This document shows positions 20,288-30,327 of a DNA stretch of 64,000 nucleotides, piece after piece. Where the stretch lies: positions 1,141,040 through 1,205,039 of the forward strand of contig JAESIW010000203.1 in the NCBI GenBank assembly GCA_016802295.1. Reading direction: 5' to 3'. Below the pieces are notes generated by a model. That model worked only from the letters and a program-made list of their open reading frames with translations. It ran no database searches and was not told the DNA's origin. Position 1 is the first letter of the stretch; each line of letters begins with the position of its first letter. The position numbers were made by a program, and so were the translations under genes. Source of the stretch: Brachionus rotundiformis (taxonomy: Eukaryota; Rotifera; Eurotatoria; Ploima; Brachionidae).

Positions 20288-21922
20288 TTAAGCTTTGTAT
20301 GTCAGGAAAGGACACTTTTTGGGACCTCCTGATTGTTGAATATAGCTTTTGAATTGGTCAAAATTGTATCCTTTGGGACATTTTGTGCCACTGTTCGCAG
20401 CTTTAGATTGAACCATAAAAGCTTGAGCATCTGCTTCTGTGTATCCGAGTGGACATTTGCTCGAAGCAGGCACATTTTTAACATAACCAAGAGGACATTG
20501 AGTTCCTTGATCGACAAATCTCCTATAATCAGCCAAATTGTACTGTTTGGGACATTTGGTATCGCCGCCAGATGGTTTGTTGTTGTCTATGAACTTTTCG
20601 GCTTGAGCATGTGTATAGCCCAGAGGACACTTGCTCGAGTGACATCCTTCTATGACATAGCCAAACGGGCATTTGGCTGGAGCATGTGAATTTTTGTTCT
20701 CATCGGCATATTGTCTAAAGTCAGCCAGATTGTATTGCTTTGGACATTTTGTATTGCCACCCGATGGCTTATGAGTGGATGCAAATTTGTCAGCGTCCAA
20801 TTGTGTATAGCCCAAAGGACACTTTGATTTTATGCCTGAAGCAAATTTGCTGAAATCATTCTGATTGTATTGTTTTGGACACTTTGTATTGCCACCAGAT
20901 GGTTTGTGATCAGCCATGAATTTATCGGCTTCGGCTTGAGTGTATCCAAGTGGACATTTGCTGGCCGAAGACTCTTTGCTAAATCCAAGCGGACAAGCTT
21001 TGGACTCATTGGCTACTTTGGCAAAACCAAGAGGACACTTGCCAGGTTGTTTTTGTTTGGCCACAAATCTGAACAAGTCAGCAATCGAATATCCCAATGG
21101 ACATTTGGTTGACTCGTTCATTTCTTTGACAAAAGTGTAAAAATCTTCCAATGTGTAACCTTTTGGACATTTTGTTTGACCGCCAGATGGCTTGTGTTTA
21201 GCCGAAAATACTTCAAAATCACTTTGACCAAAGCCAAGCGGACACTTGCTGCTGCCTGAGCTTTGCTTCTCATTTTTGGCCGCTGCTGCATCAGCTTGAG
21301 TAAATCCAAGTGGACATTTGGTTGCACCACTGGCGGATTTCTTTCTCATCATAAATCTATAAAAGTCAGCCATGTTAAATCCTTCTGGACATTTGGTTGA
21401 CGCATTTTTCTCAGCAACAAATTTTTTCACATCCTCAACTGTAAACTTGTGCGGGCATTTGCTTGCTCCTGCTGATGGCTTATTGTTTGCCATGAATTGA
21501 TTAGCATCGCCTGAAGTGAAGCCAAGTGGGCATCCAGCCTTTGAAGCATATCCAAATGGACACTTGTCCGAGCTCACCTTAGATGGTTTAGTGTAGTTAA
21601 GTGGGCATTTTCCAGCTGGAGTAGCCTCTTTAACATATCCCAAAGGACATTTGCTTGAGCCAGTTGTGTCCTTGGCATATCCAAGTGGACACTTGCCTGT
21701 CTGATTAGACTCCTTGTTGTAGCCAAGTGGACATTGTTCAGCTTTGACTGATGAGAATCCAAATGGACACTTGCTCGAGCTAGATGCACTCGAATCAATG
21801 AATTTTCTCAAGTCAGCCAAAGTGTAGCCAAGTGGACATTTGCTTGGACCACTTGAAGCCTTGTACTTTGTGACAAAAGCCTCAGCATCAGCTTTAGTGT
21901 AACCTAGTGGACACTTAGTCAT
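20288..21922 (-). CDS. Cys-Pro repeat protein, copy 2 (28 KCPLGY-type modules)
   Basis: Inverted paralogue of the gene at 16171. Same 544-residue length and module order. The products differ at three positions that I found (Ser to Asn in the poly-Ala module, Asn to Asp in the YA[N/D]ENKNS segment, Thr to Ala near the end), plus a few silent changes such as a GAC/GAT Asp codon. No stop or frameshift in either copy, so both are probably functional or very recently duplicated. It is on the same strand as ALAS, 944 bases downstream of the ALAS stop codon, placing haem synthesis and this Cys-Pro protein next to each other. The 5' flank shared with copy 1 reaches about 220 bases, so both may keep the same promoter. 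Confidence 0.88.
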   Translation of the reverse strand: MTKCPLGYTKADAEAFVTKYKASSGPSKCPLGYTLADLRKFIDSSASSSSKCPFGFSSVKAEQCPLGYNKESNQTGKCPLGYAKDTTGSSKCPLGYVKEATPAGKCPLNYTKPSKVSSDKCPFGYASKAGCPLGFTSGDANQFMANNKPSAGASKCPHKFTVEDVKKFVAEKNASTKCPEGFNMADFYRFMMRKKSASGATKCPLGFTQADAAAAKNEKQSSGSSKCPLGFGQSDFEVFSAKHKPSGGQTKCPKGYTLEDFYTFVKEMNESTKCPLGYSIADLFRFVAKQKQPGKCPLGFAKVANESKACPLGFSKESSASKCPLGYTQAEADKFMADHKPSGGNTKCPKQYNQNDFSKFASGIKSKCPLGYTQLDADKFASTHKPSGGNTKCPKQYNLADFRQYADENKNSHAPAKCPFGYVIEGCHSSKCPLGYTHAQAEKFIDNNKPSGGDTKCPKQYNLADYRRFVDQGTQCPLGYVKNVPASSKCPLGYTEADAQAFMVQSKAANSGTKCPKGYNFDQFKSYIQQSGGPKKCPFLTYKA

Positions 21923-22145
21923 ATTTTAATCAATCTTTTAAATATTTGATTTAAAGTCTAAAAAATAATTTTAATATTATAAGATTTTTCTAAATTTTAA
22001 AAGCTTAAATATAAAAAAAAAAGAAACGAAATTGAAAAAAGAAAGCTTCAGATTTTAGTAAAACTTTATTACATAAAAATAATTTTTACTACCAATAGCT
22101 CTTGATTTAGAATTTAAAATTGCGTTTGTCTAAAATCATAATTTT

Positions 22146-22866
22146 TATAATACTCCTCTATCCGAATCAATTTTTATGTTAAAACTGCATTTTATGTATT
22201 TTTTTTTCTTTCAAAATCTTTAGACTCTAGTCTAATTTTTAACAAACAATACCATGAACACGTTTTTATATCATTGCTTTTTATAAATTGTTCCTTTAAT
22301 AAATAGCTTTTTTTAAAACCTTCACTGTTTTTTGTAAGAGTCAGTAGATTAAAAGTTTTTTGAAAATTATTTTTTAGCATTATATAATGAAAAATTCCTT
22401 TGTAAAATCAAAAATTCTATAAAATTCATATTTTCTCTAAGCTTACAAAAAAATAATATTTTATTATTCTTTTATTTAAAATTATTTCTATGTTTAAGTG
22501 AATCTTAAATTATAAATAATAAATTATGATTTTAATTAATTAAAATCAAATTTAATTACAAACTTTTGTCATATAATTATACCAAAACCTTATAAATAGA
22601 CGTTCCATTTGCAAACTATATTCATTTTTTGTATTATTTTATCTCAAAAATAAATTTCTCAAATTCTTGATTAATATTTTAAAAACTTTTATTTGACAGG
22701 TCATATTGACCGTATTCAACTTAGATTAACAAAAAAAATACAAAGCATATTTTTATTAAATTAACTTTAGTTTAATTTTTAATTAAAATGAGCACTAATT
22801 TACTATTTTTAACCACTAATTTATAAAAAAACATATATACTTTTAAAATATTCTTTATTAATAAAA
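22146..22866. other. intergenic between ALAS and Cys-Pro gene 2
   Basis: AT-rich with no gene seen. The outer, diverged margin of the palindrome extends to about 22210. Possible polyadenylation signal for the minus-strand ALAS gene near 22855-22865. Confidence 0.4.
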
Positions 22867-24381
22867 TTAAAAATTTCTAAGCCTAAGTCCTGTTTTGACC
22901 CAAACATCAGTCAAAGCATTGATTAACTTGTCTATCATTTGCATCGAATGGCACGGATTTGGCACAATTCTGAGTCTTTCTTGGCCTCTGGCAACAGTTG
23001 GATAGTTTATGGCTTGGATGTAGATGCCGTGATCGTTTAGTAGGCGATCACACACCTCGGCAGCAGCTTTTACATCACCAACCATCACCGGAACAATGTG
23101 GCTCGGGCTGTCCATGACCGGCAGGCCGGCTTCGATCAGCCTCTCTTTGACAATCTGAGCATAGAGCTGATGCCTGAAGCGCAGCGATCTTCCCTCATCG
23201 CTTCGGCTTATCTCAATAGCAGCCAAAGAGCCGGCCAAGACCGATGGCGGCAACGAGGTCGTAAAAATAAATCCCGATCCGTAGCTACGTACCAGATCGA
23301 CCAAGTTGTTCGAAGCAGCGATGTAGCCGCCAATGTTTCCGATTGCTTTGCCCAACGTGCCTGTTATTATGTCCATTTTGTCTAGCGCGCTGTCGCGTTC
23401 ACCCACTCCAGCTCCATTTTCTCCATAGAGACCAACTGCATGCACCTCATCGACAAACGTGATGCCGCCGTACTTGTGGGCTATGTCGCACATGCGGTGC
23501 AAATCGCACACACTACCGTCCATTGAATGCACCGACTCAAACGCCACTATCTTTGGTGCAGAGATTGGCAGCTTTTTAAGTATAGATTCCAAATGCTCAT
23601 AGTCATTGTGTCTAAATACAGTCTTTGGTATGCCACTATTTCTTATGCCTTGAATCATTGAAGCATGGTTGCCCGCATCGCTTAGAATGTGGCAATTGGG
23701 AAGCATTCTGGATAAAGTATACAATGTGGTGTCGTTGGCAACATAGCAAGATGTGAACAAAAGCGCTGATTCTTTTTGATGCAGCTTGGCAAGTTCTTCT
23801 TCAAGCTTGTAGTGTAGCGGGGTCGAGCCACTAATGTTTCTGGTGCCGCCCGAGCCAGCGCCGTACTTCATCACTGCTTCAGTGACCTTTGACTGCACAT
23901 ACGGGTGACGGCCCAGTCCCAAGTAGTCATTGCTGCACCAAATTGTGATGTCTTTTACTTCCTTTTCTGTCTGCTCCTGTACATTGGGAAATGATTCAGC
24001 ATGGCGTATCACTTTTTTAAAGTAACGATATGAACCATCTTTTTTCTTTTCATCAATTTTATCAAAAAAATATTTCTCATAGTCAAATAGACAAGCTTTG
24101 TGAGTATTTTGTTTCCATTTGTTTTCTTTTCCAACCAAATTGTATTCAGTTCGTAGGCTAAGTATGTCGTAGAGCTTTACATTTTCGCTATTTTTAAAAA
24201 ATGGACAATCAATGGTATCTGTGCAAGCAAATGGAACTGTGTTGTCATAGTCTTGATTAGAAATGGCTGCCGACTGCTGGGCTAGTCTGGATGCATATCT
24301 TGGACAGTCATGGTGCAGATTTTGCAGTGCTTTTGAAATGGCCAAAATTTTCGAACCATTTGCAGAAGTTTTTAAAAACAT
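22867..24381 (-). CDS. ALAS: 5-aminolevulinate synthase, mitochondrial
   Basis: Intact 504-residue single-exon frame. It condenses glycine and succinyl-CoA to 5-aminolevulinate, the committed step of animal haem synthesis, in the mitochondrial matrix using pyridoxal phosphate. The family core is clear: WCSNDYLGLGRHP (148-160), GAGSGGTRNISG (174-185), DEVHAVGLYG (311-320) and GTLGKAIGNIGGY with the predicted Schiff-base Lys345. The N-terminus is presequence-like and carries two Cys-Pro haem regulatory motifs (HHDCPRYA at Cys26, IDCPFF at Cys59), as in vertebrate ALAS1/2, where they mediate haem feedback. It is shorter than human ALAS1 (640 residues), mostly by a shorter N-terminal extension. 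Base composition is GC-richer than the flanks, as expected for a conserved gene. Confidence 0.97.
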   Translation of the reverse strand: MFLKTSANGSKILAISKALQNLHHDCPRYASRLAQQSAAISNQDYDNTVPFACTDTIDCPFFKNSENVKLYDILSLRTEYNLVGKENKWKQNTHKACLFDYEKYFFDKIDEKKKDGSYRYFKKVIRHAESFPNVQEQTEKEVKDITIWCSNDYLGLGRHPYVQSKVTEAVMKYGAGSGGTRNISGSTPLHYKLEEELAKLHQKESALLFTSCYVANDTTLYTLSRMLPNCHILSDAGNHASMIQGIRNSGIPKTVFRHNDYEHLESILKKLPISAPKIVAFESVHSMDGSVCDLHRMCDIAHKYGGITFVDEVHAVGLYGENGAGVGERDSALDKMDIITGTLGKAIGNIGGYIAASNNLVDLVRSYGSGFIFTTSLPPSVLAGSLAAIEISRSDEGRSLRFRHQLYAQIVKERLIEAGLPVMDSPSHIVPVMVGDVKAAAEVCDRLLNDHGIYIQAINYPTVARGQERLRIVPNPCHSMQMIDKLINALTDVWVKTGLRLRNF

Positions 24382-25320
24382 ATTATTTCAAAAATATATA
24401 AATTTTCTAAATAAATGCCAAAAAATATAAACTAAAATTTCTACTTTAAAATTATAAGCTTGTAAAAGAATTTTATATAATATAAAAATTATTTACATGC
24501 GAAATAAGTATTCAAATATAAATGATATAAATTGTAGTACTATTCAATAATTACCTTTTTTTTTTTAAATTTAATTTAAAATAATATAAATTTACATTTT
24601 GAATATGCTTTTTAATGAAGAATTCAACTAACTCTGAAGCATTTTCAAGCCATGCTTATAGAAAATTTTCAAGCCAAAGTCTTATGTAAAAATTATATTT
24701 TATTTCTAGACTCCAAATTAGCATTTTTTTACTAAACAACTTCTTAAACTAGATATTTTAAATTTGCCAGATTCTCTCTTTGAATAAAAAAAAAACAATA
24801 TATAAATTAAAATTTAACTTGGTAATGTTTGGCTTAGTAAAACTTTTCATATTTGTTTATCATTTAAAATTAAAAATAATTTTACTACATCATGTCTTTG
24901 ATTTTTTTTCCCTAAATAAAAAATAAAGTCGATTTAAAATTATCATTAATTGAGTTAGGATTAGAATAATATACGACCTTAAGGAACCATGTTCCTCTAA
25001 TAAACTCCTGAAAGCTTAAACTAAATAATTGATAAAACTTAAAAAGTAAATTAATTAAAAAATGATTTTATTTGATTAATTATACTCTATTGACTAAAAG
25101 TTAATAAATGTATTTAAATTAAATATGAATATATACCAATAGAAAGTAAGGTGCTATTCGGAACAATTCTGGGATGAATCTATGGGAAGAACAAACAGGA
25201 TTTATCTGAGGCATATGATGAGACCGGACATTTGTGCTAATGGACATCATACAGCAAAGTCTGTCTGGAATGGAATAGTCCATTGTTTCTGGGATTGTCC
25301 TTTAAGAAGGCGTTTAATAG
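24382..25320. other. intergenic upstream of ALAS
   Basis: AT-rich with no clear gene. The piece at 25150-25315 reads FWDESMGRTNRIYLRHMMRP on the plus strand and ends FWDCPLRRR. It may be retroelement debris but I cannot name it. Confidence 0.4.
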
Positions 25321-25650
25321 TACATGTTGCAAAAGTTTAAAAATTAATTATTTTATTTATTGAATTCTAAAAAAATTTGAGTGCCAGAGAAAAAAAATTA
25401 AAACACTAATTGTAAAAGTTATTTTTTCCTCTACGATTAGATATATCACACTCGGCATAAAAATATAATTGATTTTTAAAAATTTAAAATCAAAGTGGGC
25501 TCAAAAGTTTAGAAATTCGGATAATCCAATAGCTCAAACAGTCATAGCTGTCTTTTTTCACACTTTGATGATTAATTCTTGAATATCCTATTGTTTTGAG
25601 TGAATTTTGCTCTTAAACTGCTCAATACAAGTAATCAACTGTACAACAGA
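25321..25650 (+). mobile_element. Tc1-like terminal fragment
   Basis: Begins with 'tacatgttgcaaaagttt', close to the Tc1 inverted repeat at 19259. It ends with 'gaattttgctcttaaactgc', matching (inverted) the subterminal region of the Tc1 copies at about 19715 and 53195-53220. No transposase coding remains. Confidence 0.45.
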
Positions 25651-25659
25651 AAAAAATCA

Positions 25660-26240
25660 TTCTCAGCCACAGAGGATTGTTAACCTGATAAAACTTTTCT
25701 ATATGAATTTCGTGTGCAGCGTAGTTCTAAAGAGAGGAGAATCTGAGTTTCAAAGTGTATGAAGGATGTGTTCTCTCTCCGACACTGTTCCTAATAATGA
25801 CCGATTATGCCTCGATCCCGAGAGGTATACAATGGGAGCTAACAAAAAAGCTTGCAGAATCTAGACTTTGCAGATAATTTGGTGCTAATAACAAATAGAG
25901 AATTGTACATGCTTATGAAAACGCAAAATTTAGTGAACAACGCTGAACCAATTGGAAAGGAAGTTAATGTGATTAAGTTGTGTACACAAACACCAAATTG
26001 GATGCGTTGATCATCAAGACATCAAAAATGTACTTGCAAGAGCAATGTGGAGTCAAACCATTGTGGAAGTCAAATTACAGCAAACAAAAATGAAGATATA
26101 CAACACTAATGTATGAAGAGTGCCTGAATTGGATAGAAAAAGCCTAAATAATCCATACTAGTATCCAAGGAAGAATTGAGTTTGCTTGATTGAAAATGAA
26201 ATGCAAGGGCGAGAGCTAAAGATTGATAAAGAAAAAAAAT
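25660..26240 (+). mobile_element. RTE-like LINE reverse-transcriptase fragment
   Basis: Stop-broken plus strand reading related to the copy at 43070-44015: a segment ending in 'tgtgttctctctccgacact' (GCVLSPT motif) and then 'agactttgcagataatttgg' (L-x-F-A-D-N-L, the catalytic box with the second Asp replaced by Asn). Spacing and order match RTE/BovB-type elements. Inactive. Confidence 0.6.
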
Positions 26241-27834
26241 CATTATATATATTTAATAATTGGAATAATAAATAGTTAAACAAAATTTTAATTTTAAGTG
26301 TTTGTGGTTCAGACGAATATAAAATATGCTTTTCAATAGGAGTTCATTATTTTTGATTTTTACTCAATTCTATTGTGATTTCTGATTGTTCATTGAATGC
26401 CTCTCTTTGGTATATATGTTTCTTTCATTCTACTGTCTGAATGGTGGAGCATCTGGCATCGAGTAAAAAAAGTTCACCAGATCGACTTTTACCACAACGC
26501 TACAGAACTTAAGTTTAGTTTTCTTACTGTGGTGGGTTGACTTTCATAATGGTCATAGCCTAGCAAAGATATTTTTGTTTTTAACCTAAGCCAACAAGTC
26601 TTCTTATTTGAACTTTTCTGAGGCTTTTGAACAGGCTGTGGTCTTCTTTGTGACATATACAATTAACTTTATGTCTTGTCCATTAAGGTTTTCTTTTACA
26701 CCTCACCAAATTGGTAACAGCATTCAAAAATTTAATGACCTGATAATGATGATATAGCTCAAAAAATATTATTAATAAATAAGTATAATCTTAAGATACA
26801 ATATAGAAATATGATTTAAAATTAGAAAAATTTGCTATTAAATATCTGTTTTACTTTTAAGTAAAATCTATTATTAAATAAAAAATTTTATTAATAATTA
26901 CAGCAGAAGTGTATTTGAATGCTAAACTTAATTTCTGGATTAAATTTAAAAATTAGTAAATAGCTAAATTTTTGAGAATGACCATTAAAATCTGATCATA
27001 AAGTTCAATTACCTTAGATTAGATACCAAAGTCAAAAGTTCCATTTTTTGGTTATTTTCATATCATTTTGCCAAAATTAGATACTTTTTCCAAACAAAAG
27101 TGCAGGTTATTTAGTTAAAGAATTTATACGAAGAGAATTTTCTTTTATTTTAAAAAAACTTGAATATGTGTAAATATATTAGAATCTATTTTATAATACG
27201 ATATGATATTGGTGTTTAACAAAAAAATAGAAATTTTAGAATTCATTCTTTGAATTAAAATTTTATTTTATTCTTATGAATTGAATAGAATATTGAAAAA
27301 TTACTCTTATAAAAAATATATACAATGAAAAATTAAGCTAAACATATTCTAGCAAAAAAAAATTAACTTTATAAATAAAACAAGCTTTGGTTAATTCACT
27401 CGTTTATCGTTTTTTTAATAGAAATGATTGAGCTTGATAGACGTCAACTTATTATTTGATATTTTTTAATCTTTGTCGAGCGACAGCTGCTTTAGAAAAA
27501 ATCTATAAAGATTAAAACTCAATATAATAAAATTAAAATATATAAAAATAATGAGGTAGATTTTGTATTCATTGATCAGTATGGTCATCAATCAAAATTA
27601 AATAAGATAAGATCTATTTATTTTAGTTTAGCTAAATTTGGTACAGTAGAACAGACCAAAGCATTAGAAATTTACTGGCTTTTTTCTCCAACTAAAAAAC
27701 TGGACCTGTAAATGCGACATGGTGGTACATACTAAGTTGCATTTTACAACATTCTTGGAGAGCTTTGCCTTGTTCTTGTCTAGTGGTAGCTTGTGATATC
27801 AATCGGTTAACAATTTCAAAGTGAATCAGCAGTG
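26241..27834. other. intergenic, no gene seen
   Basis: 26400-26720 is less AT-rich and may be a degraded retroelement coding piece. 27660-27790 shares 'ctgtaaatgc' and following bases with 59195-59215. No supportable coding region. Confidence 0.4.
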
Positions 27835-28480
27835 GCCTTATCATGAAGACCGATAAGTACTTCATTTATTTAATTATTATAAATTAATTTTATAAATTTA
27901 AAAAAAAAGTTTATAAAATTAATTAAAAAGAATAAAACATTGAAGCTTTTAAATTATATTTTTCGAATTTTTTTATAAAATCTGCTAAAATCGAATTGAT
28001 ATTATTAAATATTGAATATTTGAATATTGTAAACTTCAACATTGATCTATTTATCATAGACTAATTTATCAATGATGTTCCTTATTATCCGGCTCTTGTG
28101 CCATTCATGGACAATAATCTTTCTAACATTTTTTTATTTGCGGAAAGAACTTAAATAGCCCTACTTTAGTTTCCTTTGTTTTTAAATAAAGGATTAACAA
28201 TTCCTATCTTTCAGTCATCTGAAATACATTTCGATCTCAAGCATTCGTTATAAAGAAAATGTAGCAAGGGAGCAAACAGGTCTGGAATGCCTTTTCATAT
28301 ATTACCATATTTCCAGAATATGAAAAGTACTATAAACAGATGAGCTAAGGATCAGAAGAGTGTAGTTCATATAGAGCTTTTTTAATTCTATCAATAGAAA
28401 ACTCACTAAATGAATAAATGGCTATTTTTTAAATCCAAAATATTTTTCAAAATATTGGCAAATTTTTCTTTCTTTTTTTT
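27835..28480 (-). mobile_element. LINE fragments (3' end and RT fingers)
   Basis: 27835-28080 is the inverse of the LINE C-terminus and 3'UTR described at 7646. 28060-28470 on the minus strand reads FSEFSIDRIKKALYELHSSD and then RSKCISDD.KIGIVNPLF, the fingers region of the same type of reverse transcriptase. Order and stops show an inactive, rearranged copy. Confidence 0.65.
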
Positions 28481-28680
28481 TATATCACATATTCACTTTA
28501 AAGCTGAAAATTTTATTTTTGTTTATTTGATCCAGACATGAGGGTTCAAACGAAGGCTAATCGCCATTCGGACGTTCCTGGGATTTATACCCAAACTATT
28601 TTTAAATAAAATAAAATAAAATAAATATAGAGCTTTTTTAAGTCTATCAATAGAAAACTCACTAAATGAATAAATGGCTA
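28369..28680. repeat. 56-bp direct repeat flanking a 200-bp A-tailed segment
   Basis: 28369-28424 and 28625-28680 are direct repeats ('atatagagcttttttaa' ... 'gaataaatggcta') with two mismatches. The 200 bases between them end in a repeated 'aaata' tail ('ttaaataaaataaaataaaa'). This could be a LINE/SINE-type insertion with an unusually long target duplication, or a LINE-to-LINE rearrangement. The right repeat abuts the LINE 3' end at 28681. Confidence 0.55.
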
Positions 28681-29768
28681 GTTCCCTTGTCATAAAGACC
28701 GATTAATACTCCATTTATTTAAATAAAATAAATTGTTTATATAATTATTTAAAAAAGTAAAACATTGAAATATTTAAATTAAATTTTTTGAATTTGTTGG
28801 TTCAATCAGATTTTCACTTTTTCTTAAATTGACTTATTTTTACATGAACAATTAAATTTCATCACAGATTTTTTATTCTTTTAACATTTCAAAGCTTTAT
28901 TTTTAAACTTTTGAAAAATGATTGTAATTTCTAAGAATGTAATGAAATTTAATTGCGCATCTAAAAATGTTTGAGCAATATTGAGCATTTGAAATTTGAT
29001 CAAAAATTTTACTTAACTGAAAATATAGAGTTTAATAAGCAAAAGATAGCATTCAGACTGAGTNNNNNNNNNNNNNNNNNNNNNNNNNNNNNNNNNNNNN
29101 NNNNNNNNNNNNNNNNNNNNNNNNNNNNNNNNNNNNNNNNNNNNNNNNNNNNNNNNNNNNNNNNNNNNNNNNNNNNNNNNNNNNNNNNNNNNNNNNNNNN
29201 NNNNNNNNNNNNNNNNNNNNNNNNNNNNNNNNNNNNNNNNNNNNNNNNNNNNNNNNNNNNNNNNNNNNNNNNNNNNNNNNNNNNNNNNNNNNNNNNNNNN
29301 NNNNNNNNNNNNNNNNNNNNNNNNNNNNNNNNNNNNNNNNNNNNNNNNNNNNNNNNNNNNNNNNNNNNNNNNNNNNNNNNNNNNNNNNNNNNNNNNNNNN
29401 NNNNNNNNNNNNNNNNNNNNNNNNNNNNNNNNNNNNNNNNNNNNNNNNNNNNNNNNNNNNNNNNNNNNNNNNNNNNNNNNNNNNNNNNNNNNNNNNNNNN
29501 NNNNNNTCTATCAGATTTTCACTTTTTCTTAAATTGACTTATTTTTACATGAACAATTAAATTTCATCGCAGATTTTTTATTCTTTTAACATTTCAAAGC
29601 TTTATTTTTAAACTTTTGAAAAATGATTGTAATTTCTAAGAATGTAATGAAATTTAATTGCGCATCTAAAAATGTTTGAGCAAGATTGAGCACTTGAAAT
29701 TTGATCAAAAATTTTACTTAACTGAAAATTTAGAGTTTAATAAGCAAAAGATAGCATTCAGACTGAGT
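28681..29768 (-). mobile_element. LINE 3' region, split by assembly gap
   Basis: On the minus strand: the 3'UTR ('taaagaccgattaatactcc' inverse) and the C-terminal RT region of the 'ttgaaattgaa'-tailed LINE. It is interrupted by 443 N (29064-29506). The roughly 256 bases left of the gap recur right of it (29510-29768) with about four mismatches, so the two sides are probably alleles of one locus. Confidence 0.6.
29064..29506. other. assembly gap (443 N)
   Basis: Run of unknown bases flanked by near-identical direct copies. Any reading frame crossing it is meaningless. Confidence 1.
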
Positions 29769-30327
29769 CAGACTGTTTCTCTTATTTTGTTCTTTTGAAG
29801 TTTGATAACTTTTTATAAAAAAAATACATTATTTATTAAAAAGTGAAGATGACTTTTTTTAATTCAAATAATTAATAAAAAAAATTAATTCCTATTTAAA
29901 GATAATCACAAAATAATATTTTTTTTACCATCGTTTTCTAAATTTAATAAAATTTAAAAGATTAAGAATCTAACAATTTTAAAAAAGAAAAAAGTTAGTA
30001 TTAATTGCTTTTTTTTGTCTTCAGCTGATTAAAATTAAAATTTTTTAATATATAAAATTGTTCAATTAAAATAAACATCAAAAAGCATTTTATCTCTAGA
30101 TTAAAAAATATAATATTGAAAAATCAAATCTCATTTTGAAAGCTTTTAATTAAATCATACTGTTTAAATGAGATAACTTATCAAAATACTAATAAGATTA
30201 TTATTAAAAAAAAAAAACTTAAAACAATTTTCTTAATTGTAATTTATTTGAATAAGTTTTTATCTAATATTAATCAAATTATATTTTTCCTTAAAAATTA
30301 GTGTTTTTTTATAAAAAAAATTTAAAA
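29769..30327. other. intergenic, 5' flank of NIDO gene
   Basis: AT-rich with no gene. No convincing TATA motif distinct from background. Confidence 0.45.

Larger units (their letters stand above)
15946..22145. repeat. large inverted duplication (palindrome) with 2.1-kb spacer
   Basis: Left arm 15946-17982 and right arm 20111-22145 (inverted) are about 2.03 kb each and nearly identical, including 5' and 3' flanks of the gene they carry. The proteins differ at three of 544 residues. Identity ends abruptly inside at 'gaaagaaaattttttta'. Outside, similarity continues at a lower level for some 60-100 bases with an indel of about 25 bases (left to about 15890, right to about 22210). Within the spacer, 18255-18325 and 19945-20025 are also inverted relatives, interrupted by different insertions. 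This suggests an older palindrome whose inner arms were homogenised more recently. Confidence 0.9.

Noticed and set aside
20333..20689. 118-codon frame antisense to each Cys-Pro gene
   Set aside because: Present in both arms only because the arms are copies. Its repetitive composition mirrors the sense repeats.
16171..21922. Treating the inverted pair as a composite transposon with the Cys-Pro gene as cargo
   Set aside because: No transposase or short terminal repeat borders the arms, and the Tc1 and gypsy pieces lie only in the spacer and are dead.
28540..28600. tRNA-derived SINE suggested by 'gggttcaaacg'
   Set aside because: No cloverleaf, A-box or acceptor stem could be drawn.
28971..29537. 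188-codon frame over the first N run
   Set aside because: Mostly unknown bases. The flanks are LINE sequence read on the wrong strand.
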